Notes: generated by a model not told the origin, from the letters alone. DNA of 64,000 nt from Kingella pumchi (GCF_022288825.1 NZ_JAKOOW010000014.1:333-64332); one strand, 5' to 3'. Positions 8,023-16,228 are shown, counted from the first letter of the stretch. Translations and numbers: made by a program.

Positions 8023-8034
8023 TTCAGACGGCCT
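8023..8034 (-). repeat. AG-DUS overlapping the chorismatase-like stop codon
   Basis: TTCAGACGGCCT, an exact Neisseria AG-DUS, contains the stop codon of the chorismatase-like gene (TGA read from 8026 to 8024). It is the rightmost clear Neisseria-dialect copy noticed in this window. Confidence 0.85.
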
Positions 8035-9241
8035 TGCGGATATGGGCGACGGCTTCGAGTTCGACCAGCAGATCGTCGCGGCAGACGTCGCCGATGGTGT
8101 AAACCACGGGTACGCCGGGGAGTTGGCGTTCGCACACGGCGCGCACGGTTTCGTAGTCGGCGGCGTGTTTGACGTAGGCGCGCACGGAGGCGAGTTCGCC
8201 CAGGGTGGCGCCGTAGCCGGGGAAGCCGGAGGCGGCGAAGTTGTCGGCGCTGATCAGGGTGGCGATGTTGAGCAGGGTTTCTTCGGTCTGCTTGGCGGTG
8301 TTGCCGATGTGTTGGGTTTCGGAGGCGGTGATGGAGGCGGTGCCGGAGATGTAAACGTCGGCGGTGTCGTCGTAGATAACGGCCATGGCGCGGGCGAATT
8401 TGGGGCTTTCGGGGCTGTAGTGGCGGGCGTAGTCGAAAGCGGGGGTTTGGCGCGGGTTTTCCAGCGGCAGGGTGTAAACGTCGCGGCGCTCGGTCAGGAT
8501 GGCGGTGGTGCCCAGGGCGATGTCTTCGCCGCCCATGCCGATGCCGGTGGAGGCGGGGTAAACGTCGAAGGCGGGTTGGGTTTTCAGGCTGCTTTCAAGG
8601 AAACGGGTGTCGCCGAAGACGTCGGTGCGGGCGCGGTTGAGTTCTTTATAGCGCTGCTCATGGTCGGCGGCGCGGCTGTCGGGGGCGACGATGCTGCCCA
8701 TGTAAAACCAGGTGCGGAACACTTGGTCGAGGCGGGCACCGCCTTGTTTGAGCAGGGCAAGGTTTTCTTCGAGCACGGCGCGGGTGTCGGCATAAGAATT
8801 TTCGCGCGGGGCGCGGCCGTTTTGGAAGGCGTCGGCGTGGGTGTGGACGAAGGTGATGCCGTTGTGGGACACGGTAGTCAGCTGCGGGCTGATGCGGCGC
8901 ACTTGGGCATCGGCCACGGAAACGGCGGCGATCTCGGCGGTGAGCAGGCTGCCGTCGGCGGGGGCTTGGGCAACGTAGGCGGTCAGCGGCAGACTGTCGC
9001 CAAAGTTTTGTGCAAACAGCGCGGCCACTTCGTCTAGGCGTTCGGCGTCGCGCAGAAAGACGGTTTGGCGCACGATTTTGCGGCCGCTGCCTTTGAATTG
9101 GCGGCGGATTTGTTCGGCGATGTCTGCGGCCTGCGCGGCGTAAGTTTCGCCCCGTTGCGGCACGATTGCGGCGTAGGAATAAGGGGTGAAGCGCTCGGTT
9201 TCGTCGGCTTCAAAGTAGGTTTCCAGCGGTAAGGCGCTCAT
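8024..9241 (-). CDS. Chorismatase-like enzyme (FkbO/Hyg5/XanB2 family)
   Basis: A 405-residue protein with two RidA/YjgF-like halves. The C-terminal half matches the chorismatase pattern: YPASTGIGMGG, ENPRQTPAFDYARHYSP, ISGTASITASETQHIGN, and a final DVCRDDLLVELEAV. Family members hydrolyse chorismate to a dihydroxycyclohexadienoate (FkbO) or to 3- and 4-hydroxybenzoate (Hyg5, XanB2). The usual VGHE after GTASI reads TASE, so one normally conserved Gly-His pair is replaced; the product cannot be predicted. AAGGAG precedes the ATG. It lies between two paralogous helical proteins in one operon. 4-hydroxybenzoate could feed ubiquinone, or aromatic acids could feed a pigment or siderophore. Confidence 0.8.
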   Translation of the reverse strand: MSALPLETYFEADETERFTPYSYAAIVPQRGETYAAQAADIAEQIRRQFKGSGRKIVRQTVFLRDAERLDEVAALFAQNFGDSLPLTAYVAQAPADGSLLTAEIAAVSVADAQVRRISPQLTTVSHNGITFVHTHADAFQNGRAPRENSYADTRAVLEENLALLKQGGARLDQVFRTWFYMGSIVAPDSRAADHEQRYKELNRARTDVFGDTRFLESSLKTQPAFDVYPASTGIGMGGEDIALGTTAILTERRDVYTLPLENPRQTPAFDYARHYSPESPKFARAMAVIYDDTADVYISGTASITASETQHIGNTAKQTEETLLNIATLISADNFAASGFPGYGATLGELASVRAYVKHAADYETVRAVCERQLPGVPVVYTIGDVCRDDLLVELEAVAHIRKAV

Positions 9242-9268
9242 GATTTTCTCCTTGTGCGGCGGCAGTTT

Positions 9269-9760
9269 TCAGGCTGCCACGGCTTCGTCGTTAAAAGCAA
9301 AATTCGGTTTCAGGCTGCTGTCGGCCAGCGCCAGAAATTCATCGACGCCTTTGAAGGCAAAATTAACGTAGGCGGTTTGCAGCTTCACATATTCGGCATC
9401 GGCGCGGGTGCGGCCGCCGCGGCTGAGCGCCATGTTCACATGCCCCATATGCGAGGCGGCGTGCGCCACTTCGGCGGCGGCGAGAATGTAGGCAGACTGC
9501 GCGGGCGTCATGTCGCCCACTTCTTCGGCGAGCTTGGTGAGTTTTTTAAACCACAGCTTCGCGCCTTCGTCGGTGCCCAATTCGCCGGCAACGAAACGGC
9601 GCAGATGGCTGATGGCCTGGCGCACCGTCGGCAGCGCGCGTTTGTGGGCGAAGGCGGTATGCGCTTCGATAATGTCGATGCCTTGCGACAGGCGGCGGTA
9701 GAGTTCCGCAAGCGGCGTGCTGTCGGATACGGTGAACAGGATGTTTTTGCGGTGGGACAT
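9269..9760 (-). CDS. Protein of unknown function, paralogue of the protein at 7261-7713
   Basis: A 163-residue predicted helical protein, first gene of the operon. It shares with the gene at 7261-7713 the block EEVGDMTPAQSAYILAAAE, HAASHMGHVN and ALSRGGRTRAD. The family is not one I can name. The conserved H-A-A-x-H-x-G-H-x-N pattern and the RGGRT turn may form an active or binding site. The ATG at 9760 has an AGGAAGAAG site; the ATG at 9799 lies inside the putative -10 and is rejected. The chorismatase-like gene follows after 27 bp, so co-expression is likely. Confidence 0.75.
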   Translation of the reverse strand: MSHRKNILFTVSDSTPLAELYRRLSQGIDIIEAHTAFAHKRALPTVRQAISHLRRFVAGELGTDEGAKLWFKKLTKLAEEVGDMTPAQSAYILAAAEVAHAASHMGHVNMALSRGGRTRADAEYVKLQTAYVNFAFKGVDEFLALADSSLKPNFAFNDEAVAA

Positions 9761-9794
9761 GGCACTTCTTCCTTTTGGTATTAAGCAGGCGGGC

Positions 9795-9824
9795 ATCATA
9801 GCCGCTTAAAACCGCACCGACCAA
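9795..9824 (-). promoter_or_regulatory. Promoter of the chorismatase-like operon
   Basis: Read on the minus strand, TTGGTC (9824-9819) and TATGAT (9800-9795) are separated by 18 bp and lie 35 bp before the ATG at 9760. This is a reasonable sigma-70 promoter and supports the chosen start. Confidence 0.55.
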
Positions 9825-9885
9825 GACCGTTTAATCATATTCTTTATGTTTTTAAAGCAATTAACTCTTATAACAAAAAAGCATA

Positions 9886-9958
9886 AAGCAGCCTGAAAGC
9901 CTAAAAACGGCGCACCGCAGGGCTTTGCGATACGCCGTTTTTGCTTTTCAGGCTGCTT
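9886..9958. terminator. Nested bidirectional terminator after lepB
   Basis: AAGCAGCCTGAA (9886-9897) pairs with TTCAGGCTGCTT (9947-9958), and inside them AAAAACGGCG pairs with CGCCGTTTTT. T-runs follow in both directions. It lies 21 bp after the lepB stop and is the obvious end of the lepA-lepB unit. Confidence 0.8.
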
Positions 9959-9978
9959 TTTTTCTGTGCCGCAGCCGC

Positions 9979-11022
9979 TTATTTGATAACCGTGCCGATG
10001 CGGCTGGGTTCGCTGAAGTTGAGCCAGATAAAGAAGGCTTTGCCGACAATCAGGCTGTCGTCGATAAAGCCCCAGTAGCGGGAATCGGCGCTGTGGTCGC
10101 GGTTGTCGCCCATGGCGAAGTATTTGCCGGCGGGCACGGTGCAGGTGAAGCCGCTGTCGTCGGCTTCGTAAACGCAGTTTTGGTTTTGCTCGTCGACCTG
10201 GCCTTCGATGCCGTTTTGTGCGGCCAGGTTTTGGTAATAGCCCACGCCGTCCACTTTCACCGCGGCTTCGCCTTCTTTTTTCAGCACGTCGAAACGGCGG
10301 CCGGCAAAATCGGCGTGGTAGCGCTGGGTGTCGATTTGCTGCTGCGGATCGTTGTCGTCGGGGTAGGCGTAGCTGCCGTCGGGGGTATCGGTTTCAACAA
10401 TATTGCCGTTTACCTTCAATACCTTGTCTTTATATTCGACGGTATCGCCGGGCAAACCGACGATGCGCTTGATAAAGTTGGTTTTCGGCTCGACGGGGTA
10501 GTTGAACACCACCACATCGCCGTGTTCGATTTTGCCGGTGGGAATCAGCACATTATTCAGAATCGGCATGCGCACGCCGTAGCTGAATTTGCTCACCAGC
10601 ACAAAATCGCCCTTAACCAAGCCCGGGCGCATCGAGCTCGATGGGATGTTAAACGGCTCGGCAACAAAGGTGCGCAGCAGAAACACCACCAGGATAATCG
10701 GGAAAAAACCGCCCATATAGTCGCGAAAATGGTTGGCATCGGGCAGCGCGGCTTTTTCAGGCTGCCCTTTGCCGCGCACCAGCTTCGCCCACAGCCAGAC
10801 GGCGCCGGTAAACACGGTAAAGGCCAACAGCACCGCGGTCAGGCTCCACTCCACCCACAGCGCGAGTATGCCGAACACGCCGATCATCATCAGCAGATAA
10901 GCCCATTGCAGGCCGTTGCCCCACTCGCCTTTTTCATTGCGCTCTTTGCTGCTGGCAAAGAACATCACGATGCCCGCTGCCAAGGCGGCTACGGCCAGAT
11001 ACACCAGTTTGCTTAATTCCAT
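9979..11022 (-). CDS. lepB: Signal peptidase I
   Basis: A 347-residue inner-membrane serine protease that removes signal peptides from exported proteins. Two N-terminal membrane helices (about 5-25 and 40-75) anchor it, and a third lies near 107-120. NIPSSSMRPG contains the nucleophile Ser130, FIKRIVGLPGD the general base Lys185, and MGDNRDHSADSRYWGF the conserved box E. A long insertion between the catalytic boxes is normal for Gram-negative LepB. AAGGAAAA precedes the ATG. lepB usually follows lepA directly; here two extra genes lie between them. Confidence 0.97.
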   Translation of the reverse strand: MELSKLVYLAVAALAAGIVMFFASSKERNEKGEWGNGLQWAYLLMMIGVFGILALWVEWSLTAVLLAFTVFTGAVWLWAKLVRGKGQPEKAALPDANHFRDYMGGFFPIILVVFLLRTFVAEPFNIPSSSMRPGLVKGDFVLVSKFSYGVRMPILNNVLIPTGKIEHGDVVVFNYPVEPKTNFIKRIVGLPGDTVEYKDKVLKVNGNIVETDTPDGSYAYPDDNDPQQQIDTQRYHADFAGRRFDVLKKEGEAAVKVDGVGYYQNLAAQNGIEGQVDEQNQNCVYEADDSGFTCTVPAGKYFAMGDNRDHSADSRYWGFIDDSLIVGKAFFIWLNFSEPSRIGTVIK

Positions 11023-11045
11023 TGTTTTCCTTTAATGATGGGTTT

Positions 11046-11618
11046 TCAGGCTGCCTGAACGAAGTGCCGTTTGTAGGCGATGTGGTTGCGGATGTTTTCG
11101 GCGGCATCTTTTTCGTCCCAGATTTGCAATTCCCACGGGTAGCAATCATTGGGTTCAAAATAAACGCACAAGCCGATGCAGCCGTTTCTGTCGCGCAGAT
11201 ACCAGTTTTTCAGGCTGTATTGTGCTTTCCAGTCGTCCAGCCGCTGCATGATTTCGGCGACGCTCTCCGACGGCAGAATCACGCGCGCGCCGAAGATGTC
11301 GTTCAGGATGTTGTTGACGGGATATTGGTTTTCGCGTTCGGTGTAGCGGCGGATTTTGTCGGCGATGCTTTCGGCGGTTTTAACGCGGTAGAAAAAGTCT
11401 ATGCCGCGCGTATCGGCGAACGCCAAGTAATCGTTAATCGCTTCGTGCAGGTTGAGACGGTAGGACAAAATATGCTCGGTCGGCACATGGGCGAGCGTGC
11501 GGCTGAGATTAAGCTTGGCGACTTTGCCGGTTTCAAAATAATCCTGCGAATATTGGGCGTGGATGCGGTTGATTTCGCGGATTAGGCGTTCGGTTTTTTG
11601 AAGATTGGTTTCTTGCAT
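11046..11618 (-). CDS. RelA/SpoT-domain protein, divergent
   Basis: A 190-residue protein with a single RelA/SpoT-like nucleotidyltransferase domain. RVKTAESIADKIRRY and NILNDIFGARVIL match the ATP-binding and D-x-x-G-x-R segments. Where synthetases have GYxSxH and E-x-Q-I-R, this protein reads NGCIGLCVYF and YPWELQIWD, so the GTP-stacking and following positions are altered. It has no hydrolase or TGS domain. It may make or bind (p)ppGpp-like nucleotides or be inactive. The start at 11618 avoids a long unmatched leader. It sits between lepA and lepB, 23 bp from lepB. Confidence 0.75.
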   Translation of the reverse strand: MQETNLQKTERLIREINRIHAQYSQDYFETGKVAKLNLSRTLAHVPTEHILSYRLNLHEAINDYLAFADTRGIDFFYRVKTAESIADKIRRYTERENQYPVNNILNDIFGARVILPSESVAEIMQRLDDWKAQYSLKNWYLRDRNGCIGLCVYFEPNDCYPWELQIWDEKDAAENIRNHIAYKRHFVQAA

Positions 11619-11672
11619 GATTTTGCCTTTCAGGCCGTCTAAAAACGTTTTATGCCTCAAAAGGCTGCTGCG

Positions 11673-12089
11673 TTAATCCGGCACGCCCGGATAGCTTTGT
11701 TTCCAGCACAATTCTTCTTTGGCGGAGCGCAGGCAAGTCCAGCCGTCGGGGCTGGTTTGCTTGGCGGGCAAATTGTTGAGCGTGTGCTTGGACGGTTTCC
11801 ATTCGCCGTTTTCTTCGCCAGCGCGAGATGGCATTCGGGCTTCGTAATCAGCGCTTATTTCGCGCCCGTTTGCCAGCTTGAAACGGAAGCCGCCCGCTGC
11901 CGAAAGCCCCTGACCCGGGGTGAAAACATGTACGCTTTCGTATGATTCAAATGTGCACGCGCCCGTTTGCGGGACGTGTTTGCGTGTACTCAGGTTTTGG
12001 TAGCGGCATTCGCCTTCTGTCGGTGGTTCAACACGGCTGGCGTGTGCGGTGGTGGACAGCAGCAAAAGGATAAACAGCTTGCTTTTCAT
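11673..12089 (-). CDS. Small exported protein of unknown function
   Basis: A 138-residue protein with a clear signal peptide (MKSKLFILLLLSTTAHAS). The mature part has four cysteines in two pairs (CRYQ, ACTFE, TCLRS, LCWKQ), suggesting two disulphides in the periplasm. No known domain is recognised. AGGAG precedes the ATG. It follows lepA by 85 bp on the same strand and precedes the RelA/SpoT-domain gene. Confidence 0.7.
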   Translation of the reverse strand: MKSKLFILLLLSTTAHASRVEPPTEGECRYQNLSTRKHVPQTGACTFESYESVHVFTPGQGLSAAGGFRFKLANGREISADYEARMPSRAGEENGEWKPSKHTLNNLPAKQTSPDGWTCLRSAKEELCWKQSYPGVPD

Positions 12090-12174
12090 GCGGAAAACTC
12101 CTGTGAATATGGGAAACAGCGGGATATTTCAGGCAGCCTGAAAACGGGTTGGCGAGTTTCGGCGAAGCCAAAAC

Positions 12175-13968
12175 TCACTTATCCCCAATCTCCAAAATCG
12201 CCAAAAACGCGCTCTGCGGAATCTCCACATTCCCCACCTGTTTCATGCGTTTTTTACCGGCTTTTTGTTTTTCCAGCAGTTTTTTCTTGCGGGTAATGTC
12301 GCCGCCGTAGCATTTGGCGAGTACGTTTTTGCGCAGGGCTTTGACGTTTTCGCGGGCGATAATTTGCCCGCCGATGGCAGCCTGAACGGCGATGTCAAAC
12401 ATTTGGCGCGGGATCAGTTCGCGCATTTTGCTGGCGAGTTCGCGCCCGCGCTGCACGGCGGTTTGGCGGTGGACAATCAGGCTGAGCGCGTCTACTTTGT
12501 CGCCGTTTACCATAATGTCCAGCTTCACCAAGTCGGCGGGCTGGAATTCTTTAAACTCGTAATCCAGCGAGGCATAGCCGCGCGAGGTGGATTTGAGTTT
12601 GTCAAAAAAGTCCATCACCACTTCGTTCATCGGCAAGTCATAAGTGAGCATCACCTGCCGCCCCATATACTGCATATTGCGCTGCACGCCGCGTTTTTGG
12701 TTGCACAGGGTCATCACGTTGCCGACATAATCCTGCGGCACGAGAATGGTGGCGGTGATAATCGGCTCCATAATGGTTTCTATCGTGCCGATGTCGGGCA
12801 GTTTGGACGGGTTTTCCACGTCTATTTTTTCGCCGTTTTTCAGGATCACTTCATACACCACGGTGGGCGCGGTGGTAATCAGATCCATATCAAACTCGCG
12901 CTCCAAGCGCTCTTGCACGATTTCCAAATGCAGCAAGCCGAGAAAGCCGCAGCGGAAACCGAAGCCGAGTGCCTGCGACACTTCGGGCTCAAATTTTAAC
13001 GACGCATCATTGAGTTGCAGCTTTTCCAGCGCGTCGCGTAGGGCTTCGTAGTCGTGGCTTTCCACGGGGTACAGCCCTGCGAACACTTGGCTTTGCACTT
13101 CTTTGAAGCCCGGCAGCGGCTCGGCGGCGGGATTGGTGGCAAGGGTAACGGTGTCGCCCACTTTCGCCTGCCCCAGCTCTTTCACGCCGGTAATCAGAAA
13201 GCCCACTTCGCCCGCTTTGAGCTCTTGTTTCTGCACCGATTTTGGCGTGAACACGCCGAGCTGCTCCACCTGCGATTCGGCTTTGGTGGACATAAAGCGC
13301 ACTTTGTCTTTCAGTTTCAGGCTGCCGTTTTTCACGCGGATGAGCATCACCACGCCGACATAGTTGTCGAACCACGAATCGATAATCACGGCTTGCAGCG
13401 GCGCGTTTTCATCGCCTTCGGGGGCGGGGATTTTGGCCACGATTTCTTCCAGCACGTCTTCCACGCCCAAACCGGATTTGGCGGAGCAGGTGACCGCGCC
13501 CACCGCATCGATGCCGATGATATCTTCGATTTCCTGCGCCACGCGGTCGGGGTCGGCGGCGGGCAGGTCGATTTTGTTCAGCACGGGCACGACTTCCACG
13601 CCCAAATCAATCGCCGTGTAGCAGTTGGCCACGGTTTGCGCTTCCACGCCCTGCGACGCGTCCACCACCAAGAGTGCGCCTTCGCAGGCGGACAGGCTGC
13701 GCGAGACTTCGTAGGAAAAGTCCACGTGTCCGGGGGTGTCAATCAGGTTCAGCAGATAGGTTTCGCCGTTTTTGGCTTTGTAGTTCAGCGCGGCGGTTTG
13801 CGCCTTAATCGTGATGCCGCGCTCTTTTTCGATATCCATGCTGTCCAGCACCTGGGTGCTCATTTCGCGCTGTTCCAAGCCGCCGCAGTATTGGATAAAG
13901 CGGTCGGCAAGGGTGGATTTTCCGTGGTCGATGTGGGCGATGATGGAGAAGTTGCGGATGTTTTTCAT
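12175..13968 (-). CDS. lepA: Elongation factor 4 (back-translocating GTPase)
   Basis: A 597-residue translational GTPase that acts on stalled or mis-translocated ribosomes. The N-terminus has HIDHGKSTLADRF (P-loop), DTPGHVDF (G3) and NKIDLP (G4); domains II, III and V follow, then the LepA-specific C-terminal domain with KKKLLEKQKAGKKRMK, which contacts tRNA. Length is standard. It is the first gene of the minus-strand unit that ends with lepB. An uptake sequence lies just upstream of the start. Confidence 0.98.
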   Translation of the reverse strand: MKNIRNFSIIAHIDHGKSTLADRFIQYCGGLEQREMSTQVLDSMDIEKERGITIKAQTAALNYKAKNGETYLLNLIDTPGHVDFSYEVSRSLSACEGALLVVDASQGVEAQTVANCYTAIDLGVEVVPVLNKIDLPAADPDRVAQEIEDIIGIDAVGAVTCSAKSGLGVEDVLEEIVAKIPAPEGDENAPLQAVIIDSWFDNYVGVVMLIRVKNGSLKLKDKVRFMSTKAESQVEQLGVFTPKSVQKQELKAGEVGFLITGVKELGQAKVGDTVTLATNPAAEPLPGFKEVQSQVFAGLYPVESHDYEALRDALEKLQLNDASLKFEPEVSQALGFGFRCGFLGLLHLEIVQERLEREFDMDLITTAPTVVYEVILKNGEKIDVENPSKLPDIGTIETIMEPIITATILVPQDYVGNVMTLCNQKRGVQRNMQYMGRQVMLTYDLPMNEVVMDFFDKLKSTSRGYASLDYEFKEFQPADLVKLDIMVNGDKVDALSLIVHRQTAVQRGRELASKMRELIPRQMFDIAVQAAIGGQIIARENVKALRKNVLAKCYGGDITRKKKLLEKQKAGKKRMKQVGNVEIPQSAFLAILEIGDK

Positions 13969-14096
13969 AGCGAAAATCGGTTTTCAGGCAGCCTGAAAAG
14001 ACATAAAAACCGCGCATTTTAGCCCAAAAGCGCGCATCGGGTAGGGCGATTTCGCAGGCGGGCGAACAAAAGCGCGCCGCCGCCTAGGCGCGCCAC

Positions 14097-14126
14097 TTGC
14101 GAAAGCCGGCGGCGCAGGCATAAAAT
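14097..14126 (+). promoter_or_regulatory. Promoter candidate for serC
   Basis: TTGCGA (14097-14102), an 18-bp spacer and TAAAAT (14121-14126) lie about 105 bp before the serC ATG. Two overlapping palindromic uptake sequences (about 14168-14206) fall in the leader between promoter and gene. Confidence 0.5.
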
Positions 14127-14231
14127 GCGTTCCGACAAGAACCTGTACCCATACCGACTAACCCCGTTTCAGGCAGCCTGAAAACCCTTTCAGGCTGCCT
14201 GAAACGATGCTTGCTTAGGAACACCCACACC

Positions 14232-15338
14232 ATGCGCAACACGCCCATCTACAACTTCTCCGCCGGCCCCGCCACCCTGCCCGAGTCGGTACTGCGCACC
14301 GCGCAAAGCGAGATGTTCGACTACAACGGCACCGGCTTTTCGGTGATGACCATGAGCCACCGCTCCGATGCCTTTATGAGCATTCTCTACCATGCCGAAC
14401 AAGACCTGCGCCAGCTGCTGGCCATTCCCGACAACTACAAAGTGCTGTTTTTGCAGGGCGGCGCCAGCGCCCAGTTCAATATGTCGGTGATGAACCTGGC
14501 CAACGGCTTCAAGCGCGTCGATTCGGTGGTAACCGGCCAATGGAGCCGCATCGCCCACGAGCAGATGGGCAAACTTTCCGACGTCGAAATCCATCTGGCC
14601 GCGCACGGCGGCGAACGCTACCAGTTCAACAACCTGCCGCCGGTTTCTTCATGGGACATCTCGCCCGATTCGGCCTTCGTCCATTTTGTAATCAACGAAA
14701 CCGTGCACGGTCTGCAATACCGCGAAGTGCCCAAACTGGCCGACAATATGCCGCCGCTGGTGTGCGATATGTCCAGCGAAATCCTTTCCCGCCGCATCAA
14801 CGTCTCCGACTTCGGCATGATTTACGCCGGCGCGCAGAAAAACATCGGCCCCTCCGGCGCCACCATCGTCATCATCCGCGAAGATTTGCTCGAGCGCTGC
14901 TCCGACCGCGTGCCCGACGTATGGAACTACAAATCCCACGTCCAGCGCCAGGGCATGTACAACACCCCGTCCACCTACCCCATCTACATTTCCGGCCTGG
15001 TGTTCCGCTGGCTGCAGTCGCAAGGCGGCGTTGCCCAGATGGAAACCATCAACACCCTCAAAGCCAAAACCCTGTACGACGCCATCGACTCCAGCGGCGG
15101 CTTCTACATCAACAACGTCGATCCCGCCGCCCGCTCGAAAATGAACGTAATCTTCACCACCGGCAATAAGGAATTGGACGAACTGTTCGCCCAAGAATCC
15201 ACCACCCGCGGCCTGCAGCTGCTGCGCGGCTACAAATCGATGGGCGGCATGCGCGCCAGCATCTACAACGCCATGCCGCTGCAAGGCGTCGAAGCCCTGA
15301 TCAACTTTATGCGCGAGTTCCAGCGCCGCTACGGCTAA
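14232..15338 (+). CDS. serC: Phosphoserine aminotransferase
   Basis: A 368-residue PLP-dependent class V aminotransferase that converts 3-phosphohydroxypyruvate plus glutamate to phosphoserine; it also serves pyridoxal phosphate synthesis. The N-terminal NFSAGPATLPESVL is the family signature, and the PLP lysine is in FGMIYAGAQKNIGPSG. GYKSMGGMRASIYNAMP near the end holds the substrate-binding arginine. The ATG at 14232 is chosen over a TTG at 14211; TAGGA lies 11 bp upstream. The gene appears to stand alone, divergent from lepA. Confidence 0.97.
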   Translation: MRNTPIYNFSAGPATLPESVLRTAQSEMFDYNGTGFSVMTMSHRSDAFMSILYHAEQDLRQLLAIPDNYKVLFLQGGASAQFNMSVMNLANGFKRVDSVVTGQWSRIAHEQMGKLSDVEIHLAAHGGERYQFNNLPPVSSWDISPDSAFVHFVINETVHGLQYREVPKLADNMPPLVCDMSSEILSRRINVSDFGMIYAGAQKNIGPSGATIVIIREDLLERCSDRVPDVWNYKSHVQRQGMYNTPSTYPIYISGLVFRWLQSQGGVAQMETINTLKAKTLYDAIDSSGGFYINNVDPAARSKMNVIFTTGNKELDELFAQESTTRGLQLLRGYKSMGGMRASIYNAMPLQGVEALINFMREFQRRYG

Positions 15339-15531
15339 GCCATTTGGCAGCGCAGCGGGCGCAGTTTTGCCCATCCGGCTTTTCAGGCTGCCTGAAGCCG
15401 GCAAACCGCCCAAGCAGCCTGAAAAACGCAACAGCAAAGTCCAAACGCCCGCCAAAGTTTTCAGGCTGCCTTAAACCTTCAGGCAGCCTGAAAAACATCT
15501 CCCACCATCCGACCAAACAAGGAGAGTGCCC

Positions 15532-16119
15532 GTGAACATCCGCCCCGCCGCCCTGCTGCTGGCCGCCCTGCTTGCCCACAGCGCCTACGCCGCGCCCGCC
15601 GCCCAAAGCCGGCAGTCCGCCCTTGATGCCGCCACCGCCGCCTACCAGAAAGAAGATTACAAAACCGCCATGCGCCTGCTCAAACCGCTGGCCGAACGCG
15701 GCGACGCGCTGGCGCAGGTCAATGTCGCCACCCTCTACCAAGACGGCCTCGGCGTACCGGTCAATCCCGCCGAAGCCTTCAAGTGGTACCAAAAAGCCGC
15801 CCGTCAGGGCCACCCCGAAGCCCAGTTTATGCTCGGCTTTGACTACAGCGAAGGCATCGGCACCGCGCAAAACTACGAACAGGCCGTGTACTGGTACGCC
15901 AAAGCCGCTGCCCAAGGCCACGCCGAAGCACAAAACAACCTTGCCGCCCGCTACGCCACCGGCACCGGCGTCAAACAAAACATCGCCACCGCCAAATACT
16001 GGTACGCCAAAGCCGCCGCCCAGGGCAACGACAGCGCCCGCCGCACTCTTGCCGGCCTGGAAGAGCGCTTTCGCAGCGCATCCGAACCGGCCGCAGCGCC
16101 GGCACCGGCCAAACCGTAA
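15532..16119 (+). CDS. Exported Sel1-repeat protein
   Basis: A 195-residue protein with a signal peptide ending SAYAAPA and four or so Sel1-like helical repeats (A-x-W-Y-x-K-A-A-x-Q-G patterns near FKWYQKAARQGH, VYWYAKAAAQGH and KYWYAKAAAQGN). Sel1 repeats mediate protein contacts; many such proteins are periplasmic. Its partner is not evident. GTG at 15532 is favoured over GTG at 15526 because GGAG ends seven bases upstream. An AP-rich tail ends the protein. Confidence 0.85.
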   Translation: MNIRPAALLLAALLAHSAYAAPAAQSRQSALDAATAAYQKEDYKTAMRLLKPLAERGDALAQVNVATLYQDGLGVPVNPAEAFKWYQKAARQGHPEAQFMLGFDYSEGIGTAQNYEQAVYWYAKAAAQGHAEAQNNLAARYATGTGVKQNIATAKYWYAKAAAQGNDSARRTLAGLEERFRSASEPAAAPAPAKP

Positions 16120-16130
16120 TCCGTGCGGCA

Positions 16131-16171
16131 AAGCAGCCTGCGCAGCGTAGCGAAGTTGCGAAACTAAAACC
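16131..16171 (+). repeat. 42-bp repeat, copy 1 (variant)
   Basis: It begins AAGCAGCCTGCGCAGCGTAG and continues CGAAGTTGCGAAACTAAAAC, a slightly divergent member of the family whose clean copies lie at 29727, 29778, 33305 and 34789. It follows the Sel1 gene stop by 11 bp. Confidence 0.8.
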
Positions 16172-16228
16172 AAACGATGGACTTTCAGGCTGCTTTTCCC
16201 CTTACCTGCGATATCTAAGGCAACGGCT

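Noticed and set aside
7712..9037. Long plus-strand open frame of 441 codons
   Set aside because: It is antisense to the chorismatase-like gene and its Gly/Ala/Val-rich translation is the usual mirror of a GC-rich gene; it has no domain and no ribosome site.
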